Below are positions 44,211 to 52,830 of a DNA stretch of 64,000 nt, in pieces (within the stretch, counting starts at the first letter, position 1; the number at the start of each line of letters is the position of its first letter). Below the pieces are notes generated by a model, which worked only from the letters and a program-made list of their open reading frames with translations, did not search any database and was not told the DNA's origin. The translations under genes and the position numbers were made by a program. Source of the DNA: Sphingomicrobium astaxanthinifaciens (GTDB lineage: Bacteria; Pseudomonadota; Alphaproteobacteria; Sphingomonadales; Sphingomonadaceae); contig NZ_JAKNYM010000002.1 in assembly GCF_022865105.1 (NCBI RefSeq), forward strand, positions 1,273,501 through 1,337,500. The letters run 5' to 3'.

Positions 44211-45124
44211 GCCGGGGGCAGCCCCGCGATCGCGCGCGCCACCGCGCGCGGGTCGAAGGGGCGCAGGTCATCGACCCCTTCGCCCACCCCGATGGCGTGG
44301 ATCGGCAGCCCGAATTTCTCGGCCGCCGCGACCATCACCCCGCCGCGCGCGGTGCCGTCCAACTTGGTCATCACGAGGCCCGTCACCTGCGCCACCTCGC
44401 GGAACACCTCGATCTGGTTGAGCGCATTCTGCCCGGTGGTGGCGTCGAGGACGAGGATCACGTCGTGCGGGGCCTCGCTGTTCAGCTTGCCCAGCACGCG
44501 TCGGATCTTGGACAGTTCGTCCATCAGGTGCGCCTTGTTCTGGAGCCGCCCGGCGGTGTCGACGATCAGCACGTCCTCGCCCGTCGCGGTCGCCTGCTTG
44601 ACCCCGTCGAACACGATCGAGGCGGGATCGCCGCCCTCGGGACCGGCGATGACCGGCGCGTTGATGCGCCCGCCCCAGATCTTTAGCTGCTCGATCGCGG
44701 CGGCGCGAAAGGTGTCGCCGGCGGCGAGCAGCACGCCATAATCCTGCTCGTGGAGGAGATGGCCGATCTTGCCGATGGTGGTCGTCTTGCCCGATCCGTT
44801 GACGCCGATGACGAGGATCACATGCGGGCGAGGAAAGCCGAAGATATCCAAGGGTTTGGCGACGGGATCTAAGATGCGTTCGATTTCCTCGGCGAGGATC
44901 TCGCGCAGCCCGCGCTCGTCGAGCATGTCATATTTTCGCGCCGCGATCGCGTCGCGGATCCGCTTCGAGGCCTCGGGGCCCATGTCGGAGGCGATCAGCG
45001 CCTCCTCGATGTCGTCGAGCGTGGCGGCGTCGAGCTTCTGCTGGCTCGCCAGCCCCTGGAGATTTTCCCCGACGCGATCGGCGGTCTTGCGAAACCCGCC
45101 CGTCAGGCGCTCGAGCCAACTCAT
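44207..45124 (-). CDS. ftsY: Signal recognition particle receptor FtsY
   Basis: A 305-residue SRP-receptor GTPase. The NG domain covers nearly all the protein. G1 is [13 protein letters not shown] near residue 109, DTAGRLQNK is G3 and [10 protein letters not shown] is G4. The long acidic A domain of the E. coli protein is absent, as is common in alphaproteobacteria. The N-terminus [18 protein letters not shown] is an amphipathic membrane-targeting helix. It is translationally linked to mtaB and ispZ by 4-nt overlaps. Its partner ffh is 2.9 kb away on the other strand. Confidence 0.97.
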   Translation of the reverse strand: MSWLERLTGGFRKTADRVGENLQGLASQQKLDAATLDDIEEALIASDMGPEASKRIRDAIAARKYDMLDERGLREILAEEIERILDPVAKPLDIFGFPRPHVILVIGVNGSGKTTTIGKIGHLLHEQDYGVLLAAGDTFRAAAIEQLKIWGGRINAPVIAGPEGGDPASIVFDGVKQATATGEDVLIVDTAGRLQNKAHLMDELSKIRRVLGKLNSEAPHDVILVLDATTGQNALNQIEVFREVAQVTGLVMTKLDGTARGGVMVAAAEKFGLPIHAIGVGEGVDDLRPFDPRAVARAIAGLPPA

Positions 45125-46341
45125 TCGAATACCCCCGTCAAACCCTGTTCATCGGCCGCGATGATGCGCGCCTGTCCGTAGGCGCCGCGCGCCGCGCCAT
45201 CAACCGTGATCGGCGCGAAGCCGTCGCTGTGCCCCTTGCCGCTGTTCTCGATCAGGCAGGGCTGGCGCGTGCCGACCTGCGCCTCGAGCCACCGTCGCCG
45301 GTGCGCCGCCGCGCGCGCGCGCAGCCGCGCCGCGCGCGCCTTGACCAGCGCGCGGTCGAGCTGCGGCATGCGCGCCGCGGGGGTCTTGTCGCGCGGGCTG
45401 AAGGGAAAGACATGCGCGGCGACGATGTCGCAATCCTCGATCAGCGCGAGGCTGTTTTCGAACATTTCCTCGGTCTCGGTAGGAAAGCCGGCAATGATGT
45501 CGGCGCCGATCGTCACCTCGGGCCGCGCCGCCTTGAGCCGTTCCACGACTCCGACCGCCTGCCGGCGCGAATGGCGCCGCTTCATGCGCTTGAGGATCAT
45601 GTCGTCGCCTGCCTGGAGCGAGAGGTGGAAGTGGGGGAGCAGCCGCGCGTCGCCGCTCAGCAGCTCGTAGAGCGCGCCGTCCATCTCGATGCTGTCGAGG
45701 CTCGACAGTCGCAGCCGCTGCAGCCGCGGCTCGTCGGCCAACATCCGCTGGAGCAGCGCACCGAGCCGCAGCCCGTCGCGCTCGTAGCTGGTGATGTCGA
45801 CCCCGGTGATGACGATCTCGGAGGCGCCGCGGTCGAGTTCGGCGGCGACCGCGCGGCGCACCGCCGCATAGGGGAGCGACTGCGAATTGCCGCGGCCATA
45901 GGGGATGGTGCAGAAGGTGCAGCGATGGTCGCAGCCGGTTTGCACCGCGACGAAACTGCGCACGTGCCGGGCGAAGCCCGCCGCGACCGGGGGCGCGGGT
46001 GCCGTCATGACGTCACCCGGCAAGTCCTTGGTCGCGCTGGCGATCTCGCCCGCGTCGAGCTTGTCGGCATTGCCGACGAGGGCGTCGACTTCGGGCATGG
46101 CGCGGAAGGTCTCGGGTTCGATCTGCGCCGCGCAGCCGGTGACCAGCAGCCGGGCCTCGGGGTGGTCGCGCCGCGCGCGGCGGATCGTCTGCCGGGTCTG
46201 GCGCACCGCCTCGTGGGTCACCGCGCAGCTGTTGACGATGACCGTCGGCCCCGCGCCCGCGGCCTCGAGCCGCCGCTGCATCGTCGCGCTCTCGGCCATG
46301 TTGAGCCGGCAGCCGAGCGTGATCGTCTCGACGCGGCTCAT
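45121..46341 (-). CDS. mtaB: tRNA ms2t6A37 methylthiotransferase MtaB
   Basis: A 406-residue radical-SAM enzyme that adds a methylthio group to t6A37 of tRNAs reading ANN codons. The N-terminal UPF0004 domain has cysteines in LGCRLN, VNSCAV and VTGCAAQ for the auxiliary cluster. The radical-SAM cluster is CDHRCTFC near residue 143, and a C-terminal TRAM-like region follows (GTRQPCLIENSGKGHSDGF). The QTRQTIRRARR pattern and lack of MiaB-specific blocks favour MtaB. It overlaps dapF and ftsY by 4 nt each. Confidence 0.92.
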   Translation of the reverse strand: MSRVETITLGCRLNMAESATMQRRLEAAGAGPTVIVNSCAVTHEAVRQTRQTIRRARRDHPEARLLVTGCAAQIEPETFRAMPEVDALVGNADKLDAGEIASATKDLPGDVMTAPAPPVAAGFARHVRSFVAVQTGCDHRCTFCTIPYGRGNSQSLPYAAVRRAVAAELDRGASEIVITGVDITSYERDGLRLGALLQRMLADEPRLQRLRLSSLDSIEMDGALYELLSGDARLLPHFHLSLQAGDDMILKRMKRRHSRRQAVGVVERLKAARPEVTIGADIIAGFPTETEEMFENSLALIEDCDIVAAHVFPFSPRDKTPAARMPQLDRALVKARAARLRARAAAHRRRWLEAQVGTRQPCLIENSGKGHSDGFAPITVDGAARGAYGQARIIAADEQGLTGVFE

Positions 46342-47150
46342 GCGACCGCGCCGTCGAGCGCGGCGAGGTCGACCGTGCCGTCGAACACGTGGGTCGCCGC
46401 GCCGCGCATCAGGATCGGCTCGCCCGGCGCCCAGCTGACGTGCAGCGTGCCCCCCGGCATCCGCACCTCGACCGGCGCGATGAGGTGGCGCCGGCGGATC
46501 GCCGCGATCGCGCTCGCGCACGCCCCGGTCCCGCACGCCTCGGTCAGCCCGGCGCCGCGCTCGAAGGTGCGCAGCTCCAGATGGTTGTCGCGAACCTGCG
46601 CGACATTGACGTTGATCCGGCGGGGAAACAGCGGGTCGCGCTCGATCTCGGCCCCGAGCCGTTCGAGCGGTACCGCCTCGAGGTCGTCGACGAAGAAGAC
46701 GAGGTGGGGGTTGCCGACGTTGACGGCATCGGGGCGCTCGAGCATGTCCCATCCGAGCGGCAACGGCCGCGTGTCCATCGCATCGCGCAGCGGAATCGCG
46801 TCCCACTCGAAGCGGGGCGGGGGCAGCTGGACGCTGATCTCGCCCTCCATCGCGACCGCCTCGAGCGCGCCGCCCTCGGTCTCGATCGTGCTCGCGCGGG
46901 TCAGCGCGGCGACGCAGCGCGCGGCATTGCCGCAGGCCTCGGCCTGCGACCCGTCGGCGTTCCAGATGTCCATCCTGACCTCGGCGCTGCTGCTCGGCGA
47001 CAGGCGGATCAGCTGGTCGCAGCCGATCCCGCGACGCCGGTCGCACAGCGCGCGCACCTGCGCCGGGCTCGGCTCGATCGGGTGGGCGCGGGCATCGAGG
47101 ATCACGAAATCGTTGCCGAGGCCATGCATCTTGTGGAAGCTAACGGTCAT
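46338..47150 (-). CDS. dapF: Diaminopimelate epimerase
   Basis: A 270-residue cofactor-independent racemase converting LL- to meso-diaminopimelate for lysine and peptidoglycan. The N-terminus is FHKMHGLGNDFVILDA. The two catalytic cysteines are in EACGNAARCV and EACGTGACA. Start ATG 47150 is the family start. It heads the minus-strand chain of six overlapping genes and is divergent from a DUF924 gene. Confidence 0.96.
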   Translation of the reverse strand: MTVSFHKMHGLGNDFVILDARAHPIEPSPAQVRALCDRRRGIGCDQLIRLSPSSSAEVRMDIWNADGSQAEACGNAARCVAALTRASTIETEGGALEAVAMEGEISVQLPPPRFEWDAIPLRDAMDTRPLPLGWDMLERPDAVNVGNPHLVFFVDDLEAVPLERLGAEIERDPLFPRRINVNVAQVRDNHLELRTFERGAGLTEACGTGACASAIAAIRRRHLIAPVEVRMPGGTLHVSWAPGEPILMRGAATHVFDGTVDLAALDGAVA

Positions 47151-47242
47151 GACAGGCGATCTAGGGGCAGGGGGCCCCGGACGCAACAAGCGGGGATGGG
47201 CACTCCATGGGTACCAGCGGGCCGAACAGCAATTCATCGAGC

Positions 47243-47812
47243 ATGGCGTTCGCGCCCATCGACAGCGAGACGCGCCGCCAGGCGCAGGACGTGATCGACT
47301 ATTGGTTCGACGACGTCGGTCCCGACCGCTGGTGGAAGAAGGATCCCGCGCTCGACGCCGAGATCCGGCAGAAGTGGGGCAAGCTTCGGCAGGAGGTGCT
47401 GAAGAGCGAGGCCAGGGTCTGGCGCGAGGGGCCGCGCCGCATCCTCGCCGCGATCATCCTGCTCGACCAGTTCAGCCGCAACATCCATCGCGGCAAGGCC
47501 AAGGCGTTCGAGGCCGACGCGCTGGCGCGCCGGCTGACCCGCCGGGCCATCGCCAAGGGCTGGGACCAGCGCATGACGATGCCGCAGCGCCGCTTCCTCT
47601 ACATGCCGCTGATGCATTCGGAGGATCTCGACGACCAGGCGGAAAGCGTGCGGCTGTTTGACGCGATGAGCGCGGAGGGGCGCGACAAGTTCGCCCACCT
47701 GCACTACCAGCAGATCGCCGATTTCGGTCGCTTCCCGGGACGCAACAAGGCGCTCGGGCGCGAAAGCACACCGGAGGAACGCATCGCGCTGGAAGGCGGG
47801 GCGGCCTTCTAG
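47243..47812 (+). CDS. DUF924 family protein
   Basis: A 189-residue protein of the DUF924 family, an all-helical TPR-like fold of unknown function. Characteristic blocks are VIDYWFDDVGPDRWW, LAAIILLDQFSRNIHRG, FLYMPLMHSEDLDDQ and FGRFPGRNKALGRESTPEE. ATG 47243 gives the usual N-terminus; ATG 47207 would add twelve Ser/Asn-rich residues. It ends 180 bp before ffh and is separated from it by its own promoter. Confidence 0.87.
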   Translation: MAFAPIDSETRRQAQDVIDYWFDDVGPDRWWKKDPALDAEIRQKWGKLRQEVLKSEARVWREGPRRILAAIILLDQFSRNIHRGKAKAFEADALARRLTRRAIAKGWDQRMTMPQRRFLYMPLMHSEDLDDQAESVRLFDAMSAEGRDKFAHLHYQQIADFGRFPGRNKALGRESTPEERIALEGGAAF

Positions 47813-47840
47813 CCCGCTCGCCGGGGGGTGCCGCCGGGCC

Positions 47841-47869
47841 TTGACCTGTCGCGCCCGCCCCCCTATGAG
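47841..47869 (+). promoter_or_regulatory. Predicted sigma-70 promoter of the ffh operon
   Basis: TTGACC (47841-47846), a 17-bp spacer and TATGAG (47864-47869) make a good housekeeping promoter for ffh-rpsP-rimM-trmD-rplS. It implies an untranslated leader of about 115 bases before the ffh start. Confidence 0.6.
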
Positions 47870-47992
47870 CGCCTCGTCCATGAAGGATGACAGTATCGAC
47901 AGCGCTGCGGCGCCCGCTAGCCGACGAGGTTTCGTCCGCTGGCGTTTTTCGCGTTAGGCGGCGGTCGCTACGGTCAGCAAGGAGAACGACGT

Positions 47993-49453
47993 TTGTTTGA
48001 CAGCCTGAGCGATCGCCTTTCCGGTGTCTTCGACAAGATCCGCGGCCGCGGCGCCTTGTCGGAAGCCGACGTGCGCGATGCGATGCGCGAGGTGCGTGTC
48101 GCGCTGCTCGAGGCCGATGTCGCGCTCCCCGTCGCGCGCCAGTTCGTCGAGAAGGTCACCGAACGGGCGGTCGGCGAGGAAGTCATCCGCTCGGTCACGC
48201 CGGGGCAGATGGTCGTCAAGATCGTCAACGACGCGCTGGTCGAACTGCTCGGCAGCGAGAATGCCGAGCTCAAGCTCAACGTCGCGCCGCCCGCGGTCAT
48301 CATGGTCGTCGGCCTGCAGGGCTCGGGCAAGACCACCACGACCGCCAAGCTCGCCAAGCGCTTGCACGAAAAGGACCGCAAGAAGGTCCTGATGGCGTCG
48401 CTCGACGTCGCTCGCCCGGCGGCGCAAGAGCAGCTCGCGGTGCTGGGGCGCCAGGCGAAGGTCGACACGCTGCCGATCGTCGCGGGCCAGCAGCCCACCG
48501 ACATCGCCAAGCGCGCGCTCTCGGCGGCCAAGCTGCAGGGCTATGACGTCGTCATGCTCGACACTGCGGGCCGCCTGCACGTCGACGATGCGCTGATGGA
48601 CGAGATGAAGGCGGTCGCGGGCGCGGCGAACCCGACCGAGACGCTGCTCGTCGTCGACAGCCTGACCGGCCAGGACGCGGTCAACGTCGCCAAGGGCTTC
48701 GGCGAAGAAATCGAGCTTAGCGGCGTCATCCTCACCCGCATGGACGGCGATGCGCGCGGCGGCGCGGCGCTGTCGATGCGCGAGGTCACGGGCAAGCCGA
48801 TCAAGTTCGCGGGAACCGGCGAGGGCCTGGACGCCATCGAGCCCTTCCATCCCGACCGTGTCGCCGGCCGCATCCTCGGCATGGGCGACGTCGTCAGCCT
48901 CGTCGAGAAGGCCGCCGAGACGGTCAAGATGGAGGATGCCGAGCGGCTCGCCAAGAAGATGGAGAAGGGCAAGTTCGACCTCGACGACCTCGCCCTCCAG
49001 CTCAAGCAGATGCAGAAGATGGGCGGGCTCGCCGCGCTCGCCAAGATGATGCCCGGGATGAAGGGCATGAAGGCGGCGGGCGATGTCGACGAGAAGGCGC
49101 TGACCCGGCTCGAGGCGATGCTCTCCTCGATGACGCCGGGCGAACGCGCCCGTCCCAAGCTCATCAACGCCAAGCGCAAGATCCGGATCGCCAAGGGGTC
49201 GGGCACGACCGTCCAGGAGGTCAACAAGCTCCTCAAGATGCACCAGCAGATGGAAGGGGCGATGAAGAAATTGAAGAAGATGGGGGGCTTCTCCAAGCTC
49301 GCCAGCCTCTTCGGCGGCGGGATGCCGGGCGGGGGCGATGCGCTCCCCGGCGGCGCGACGCCGCAGCTCCCCCCGGGGGGGTTGCCGGGCTTGGGTGGCC
49401 CCGGCGCACCGATGAACCTGCCCCCCGGTTTCGACAAGTTTTCAAAGAAATAA
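47993..49453 (+). CDS. ffh: Signal recognition particle protein Ffh
   Basis: A 486-residue SRP GTPase that binds signal peptides and 4.5S RNA. The N domain begins MFDSLSDRLSGVFDKIRGRG. The G domain has GLQGSGKTTTTAKLA near residue 105, DTAGRLHVD and TRMDGDARGG. The Met-rich M domain spans about 325-440, and the Gly/Pro-rich tail binds no known partner. The start is TTG 47993, correctly spaced from AAGGAGA; no ATG is available. It is first in the ribosomal/SRP operon. Confidence 0.97.
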   Translation: MFDSLSDRLSGVFDKIRGRGALSEADVRDAMREVRVALLEADVALPVARQFVEKVTERAVGEEVIRSVTPGQMVVKIVNDALVELLGSENAELKLNVAPPAVIMVVGLQGSGKTTTTAKLAKRLHEKDRKKVLMASLDVARPAAQEQLAVLGRQAKVDTLPIVAGQQPTDIAKRALSAAKLQGYDVVMLDTAGRLHVDDALMDEMKAVAGAANPTETLLVVDSLTGQDAVNVAKGFGEEIELSGVILTRMDGDARGGAALSMREVTGKPIKFAGTGEGLDAIEPFHPDRVAGRILGMGDVVSLVEKAAETVKMEDAERLAKKMEKGKFDLDDLALQLKQMQKMGGLAALAKMMPGMKGMKAAGDVDEKALTRLEAMLSSMTPGERARPKLINAKRKIRIAKGSGTTVQEVNKLLKMHQQMEGAMKKLKKMGGFSKLASLFGGGMPGGGDALPGGATPQLPPGGLPGLGGPGAPMNLPPGFDKFSKK

Positions 49454-49480
49454 CCGCATACTCTAAGAAGGAATATCATT

Positions 49481-49903
49481 ATGGCCGTTGCAATTCGTCT
49501 CGCCCGCGGTGGCGCCAAGAAGCGTCCCTATTACCGCATCGTCGTCGCCGACAGCCGCAACTCGCGCGACGGTCGCTTCATCGAGCGCGTGGGGTCGTAC
49601 AACCCGCTCCTCGCCAAGGACAATCCCGAGCGCGTCAAGCTCGACAAGGAGCGCATCCAGCATTGGCTCAGCGTCGGCGCGCAGCCGACCGACCGCGTCC
49701 TGCGCTTCCTCGACGCAGAAGGGCTGATGAAGCGCGAAGCGCGCAACAACCCGCAGAAGGGCGAACCGGGCGAGAAGGCCAAGGAACGCGCCGAAGAGCG
49801 CGCCGCCAAGGAAGCCGAAGCCGCCGAAGCCGCCAAGGCGGCTGCCGAAGCGCCCGCCGAAGAAGCCGCTGCGGAAGAAGCGACCGAAGACAAGGGCGAG
49901 TAG
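49481..49903 (+). CDS. rpsP: Ribosomal protein bS16
   Basis: A 140-residue small-subunit protein. The conserved core (1-80) has [33 protein letters not shown] and [15 protein letters not shown] long Ala/Glu/Lys-rich helical tail (about 90-140) is typical of alphaproteobacterial bS16 and nearly doubles the length. It is 27 bp after ffh and 6 bp before rimM. Confidence 0.98.
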   Translation: MAVAIRLARGGAKKRPYYRIVVADSRNSRDGRFIERVGSYNPLLAKDNPERVKLDKERIQHWLSVGAQPTDRVLRFLDAEGLMKREARNNPQKGEPGEKAKERAEERAAKEAEAAEAAKAAAEAPAEEAAAEEATEDKGE

Positions 49904-49909
49904 GCCGAC

Positions 49910-50413
49910 ATGGGCGGCGGGTCCGACGATCGCATCGCGCTCGCCGCCATTGCCGGCGCCCACGGCATCAAGGGCGAGGTTCGCCTCAAGCTCTTTGCCG
50001 AGGGCATCGCCAGCCTCAAGGTGCACGAGGCGCTGTTCGTCGGTGGCGACGAGCGGCGCCTCTTGTCCGTCCGCGAGGGCGGCAAGAATGGCGCGGTCGC
50101 CCGCTTCGAGGGGGTCGGCGACCGCACCGCCGCGGAAAGTCTTCGCGGGAGCCTCGTCGAAGTGGCGCGCGAGGCGCTGCCCGGCCTTGACGAAGGCGAA
50201 TATTATTTCTCCGACCTGCTCGACCTGCCCGTGGTCGCCGACGACGATGGCGAGGCGATCGGCACCGTGGTCGCGGTCGAGAATTACGGCGCCAGCGACG
50301 TGGTCGAGATCGAGAAGCCGAACGGCAAGCGCTTCATGGTACCGCTGACCGAGGACGCGGTGCCCGAATGGGATGCCGAGCGGCTCGTCGTGGCGCGCGA
50401 CTTCATCGACTAG
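49910..50413 (+). CDS. rimM: 16S rRNA processing protein RimM
   Basis: A 167-residue maturation factor that binds uS19 in the 30S head. The N-terminal RimM domain has IALAAIAGAHGIKGEVRLK, and the C-terminal PRC-barrel has YYFSDLLDLPVVADDDGEAIG and MVPLTEDAVPEWD. It is followed by two genes that are not part of the usual rimM-trmD junction. Confidence 0.96.
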   Translation: MGGGSDDRIALAAIAGAHGIKGEVRLKLFAEGIASLKVHEALFVGGDERRLLSVREGGKNGAVARFEGVGDRTAAESLRGSLVEVAREALPGLDEGEYYFSDLLDLPVVADDDGEAIGTVVAVENYGASDVVEIEKPNGKRFMVPLTEDAVPEWDAERLVVARDFID

Positions 50414-50474
50414 CGCCGTCGCTCGCCAGCCCCGGGCGGCTTCACAGCGGCGCCGATCTGCGCGAAGGAGGGGC

Positions 50475-51251
50475 ATGTGGCCCGATATCCTCGCGCTCCC
50501 CATCCGCCCCTTCCTGGCGGGCTATTTCCTCCTCATCGTCCTCGCGATCGGCGCGAGCGCGCTGTTCCTCGCCATGTTCCGTCCGCACGGGACGCGCCCC
50601 GATGCGCCGCTCGCGCTGCCGCTCCTCGCCTGGCTCGCGGGCGGGCCGCGGCGGCTCGTCGACGCGCTCGTCGTCGACCTCCTCGCCTGCGGGCGGCTCG
50701 CGCTCGCCGAGCGCCAGTTCATGGTCACCATCCGCTGGGGCGAGACCTATGCCGAACAGCGCCCGCTGTTCCGGCTCGACGGGCCGCTGTCGCTGCTCGA
50801 CCTGCGCGCGGCGCTGTCGGATACCGGCAGGCAGGTGCGTGCCCGGTTGGTCGCACGCGGGCTGGTGGTCGGCGGCGCCGCGCGCGCCGGGCTCGGCGCG
50901 CTGCGCTTCTTGCCCTTCGCACCGCTCGTCCATTTCGGGGTCGAGCGGCTCCGGCTCGAGGTGGCGGGGGGCACGCCGCTCGCCGGGCTGCTCGCGATCC
51001 TCGTCGGCACCGCGCTGCTGGGCGGCGCGGCGATGGCGCTGCGCTTCGATACGCGCACCCGCGCGGGCATCGCCTGCGTTGCGGAGGAGCGCGAGCGCCA
51101 TGCGGCGCTGCGCCACGCCCCGCCGGCCGCGGCGGCCGGGCGCGCGGTGGCCCTCTTCGGGCGCGAAGCGCTGGCCGATACCGCCTGGCACGCGCTCGCG
51201 CCACCCCGCGCGCACCGAGCGCAGGGAACCCGGCGCGGTCTCGCCGATTGA
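50475..51251 (+). CDS. Membrane protein resembling TIGR04222 family
   Basis: A 258-residue protein with an N-terminal membrane helix (about 12-34, FLAGYFLLIVLAIGASALFLAMF) and a second at about 173-193 (LAGLLAILVGTALLGGAAMAL). Between them is a soluble segment with [21 protein letters not shown], reminiscent of the TIGR04222 domain of unknown function. The usual Cys/Gly-rich tail of that family is absent. ATG 50475 follows AAGGAGGGG. It is inserted between rimM and trmD. The domain match is from memory and tentative. Confidence 0.6.
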   Translation: MWPDILALPIRPFLAGYFLLIVLAIGASALFLAMFRPHGTRPDAPLALPLLAWLAGGPRRLVDALVVDLLACGRLALAERQFMVTIRWGETYAEQRPLFRLDGPLSLLDLRAALSDTGRQVRARLVARGLVVGGAARAGLGALRFLPFAPLVHFGVERLRLEVAGGTPLAGLLAILVGTALLGGAAMALRFDTRTRAGIACVAEERERHAALRHAPPAAAAGRAVALFGREALADTAWHALAPPRAHRAQGTRRGLAD

Positions 51252-51257
51252 TGCGCC

Positions 51258-51593
51258 ATGCGTAGATTTCTCCCCGTCGCGGCCGCGATCCTCGCCGCCG
51301 CCTGCACCGTCGAACAGCCCGCCCCGCTCCCCACCGAGGGAAACGGGCCGGCCGCCACCCGCCCCGCCGACGCGCCCGCCACCGCGGTCTACGAGGGCGT
51401 CCTGTCGCCCGGCACCGAATGCGCGATCCTCACCACCGACGCGGGCACCCGCTGGTCGCTCTCGACCGCCGACGGCGAGGATCGTTATTACGGCAAGCGG
51501 CTGCGGATCGAGGCCGAGATCGCCGATGCGAGCTTCTGCATGGAGGGCGAGGGCACGCTCATCCCGCATTCGATCACGCTGCTCGACGATTGA
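51258..51593 (+). CDS. Small exported lipoprotein, uncharacterised
   Basis: A 111-residue protein with a clear lipoprotein signal (MRRFLPVAAAILAAAC, lipobox AAAC at 13-16), a Pro/Ala-rich linker, and a compact C-terminal domain: YEGVLSPGTECAILTTDAGT, RYYGKRLRIEAEI, ASFCMEG. Two cysteines there could form a disulfide. It resembles small OB-like lipoproteins of sphingomonads, but I cannot name a family. It sits between a membrane protein and trmD in the ribosomal operon. Confidence 0.7.
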   Translation: MRRFLPVAAAILAAACTVEQPAPLPTEGNGPAATRPADAPATAVYEGVLSPGTECAILTTDAGTRWSLSTADGEDRYYGKRLRIEAEIADASFCMEGEGTLIPHSITLLDD

Positions 51594-51623
51594 CCTCGAC
51601 GCCACGCGCGCTAGGGCAGCCCG

Positions 51624-52346
51624 ATGACCTTTCGCGCCACCGTGCTCACCCTCTATCCCGACATGTTCCCGGGGCCGCTCGGCACCAGCCTGGCGGGCCG
51701 CGCGCTCGAGGAAGGCAGGTGGCACCTCGAGGCGCGCAACCTCCGCGATCATGCGCAGGACAAGCATCGCACCGTCGACGACACCCCGGCGGGCGGCGGC
51801 GCGGGGATGGTGCTCAAGTGCGACGTGCTCGGCCGCGCGATCGACGCGGTGGCGGACGAACGCCCGATCTTCGCCATGACGCCGCGCGGCGAGCCCTTGA
51901 CGCAGCGCCTCGTGCGCGAAGTGGCGGCGGGCGAGGGGGCGGTGATCCTGTGCGGCCGCTTCGAGGGGTTCGACGAGCGCATTTTCGAGGCGCGGCCGGT
52001 GCGGCCCGTGAGCGTGGGCGACTATATCCTGTCGGGGGGCGAGATCCCCGCGATGCTCTTTCTCGACGCTTGCGTTCGACTGCTTCCCGGTGTAATGGGC
52101 GCGGCTTCTAGCGGAGAAGACGAAAGCTTCGAGACGGGGCTCCTCGAATATCCGCATTATACCCGACCGGTAGAATGGGAGGGCCGCACGATCCCCGAAG
52201 TGCTGCGATCGGGGGATCATGCGCGCATCGCGAAGTGGCGTCACGAACGCGCTTGCGAGGATACACGGCTAAGGAGGCCGGACCTTTGGGACGCTCATGG
52301 GGAGCGTTCGGGTCAGTCTCCCTCTGGCGCGCGGCGACAAAAATAG
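51624..52346 (+). CDS. trmD: tRNA (guanine-N1)-methyltransferase
   Basis: A 240-residue SPOUT enzyme that methylates G37 and prevents frameshifting. Key blocks are [44 protein letters not shown] and the trefoil-knot [11 protein letters not shown], with the catalytic Asp region [16 protein letters not shown] and [10 protein letters not shown]. It lies 30 bp after the lipoprotein gene and 11 bp before rplS. Confidence 0.97.
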   Translation: MTFRATVLTLYPDMFPGPLGTSLAGRALEEGRWHLEARNLRDHAQDKHRTVDDTPAGGGAGMVLKCDVLGRAIDAVADERPIFAMTPRGEPLTQRLVREVAAGEGAVILCGRFEGFDERIFEARPVRPVSVGDYILSGGEIPAMLFLDACVRLLPGVMGAASSGEDESFETGLLEYPHYTRPVEWEGRTIPEVLRSGDHARIAKWRHERACEDTRLRRPDLWDAHGERSGQSPSGARRQK

Positions 52347-52357
52347 GGTTTTGAGTG

Positions 52358-52750
52358 ATGAACATCATCCAGACGCTCGAGCAGGAACAGATTGCCGAGC
52401 TCACCAAGGACAAGAAGGTCCCCGAATTCCGCCCCGGTGACACGCTGCGCGTCGGCGTGCGCGTCGTCGAAGGCCAGCGCACCCGCGTCCAGAACTTCGA
52501 AGGCGTCTGCATCGCCCGTTCGAACCGCGGCGTGAACTCGAACTTCACCGTGCGCAAGATCTCGTTCGGCGAAGGCGTCGAGCGCGTCTTCCCGCTCTAC
52601 TCGCCCAACATCGACAGCATCACCGTCGTCCGCAAGGGCGCCGTGCGTCGCGCCAAGCTCTATTATCTGCGCGGCCGCACCGGCAAGTCGGCGCGGATCG
52701 CCGAGCGCAAGGACAACCGTCCCGCCAAGGGGGCGAAGGCCGACGCCTAA
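52358..52750 (+). CDS. rplS: Ribosomal protein bL19
   Basis: A 130-residue large-subunit protein at the 30S-50S interface. It has [29 protein letters not shown], then [21 protein letters not shown] and [19 protein letters not shown] 52358 is preferred over GTG 52355. It is the last gene of the operon and is followed by a strong terminator. Confidence 0.98.
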   Translation: MNIIQTLEQEQIAELTKDKKVPEFRPGDTLRVGVRVVEGQRTRVQNFEGVCIARSNRGVNSNFTVRKISFGEGVERVFPLYSPNIDSITVVRKGAVRRAKLYYLRGRTGKSARIAERKDNRPAKGAKADA

Positions 52751-52774
52751 GCGCGCGCCTCACTTGCTTCTTCG

Positions 52775-52808
52775 AAAGGCGTCCGGCATCGCTGCCGGGC
52801 GCCTTTTG
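52775..52808 (+). terminator. Rho-independent terminator after rplS
   Basis: AAAGGCG-T-CCGGCA pairs with TGCCGG-G-CGCCTTT (13 pairs and a T-G pair) around TCGC and is followed by TGTTTT. It ends the ffh-rplS operon just before the S9 peptidase gene. Confidence 0.88.
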
Positions 52809-52830
52809 TTTTGGAGCAATGGAGAGATGG

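Noticed and set aside
47813-47992. Gap before ffh examined for 4.5S RNA or a tRNA
   Set aside because: No SRP Alu-less hairpin with the GGAA/AGCA internal loops and no cloverleaf. Only the promoter and leader described.
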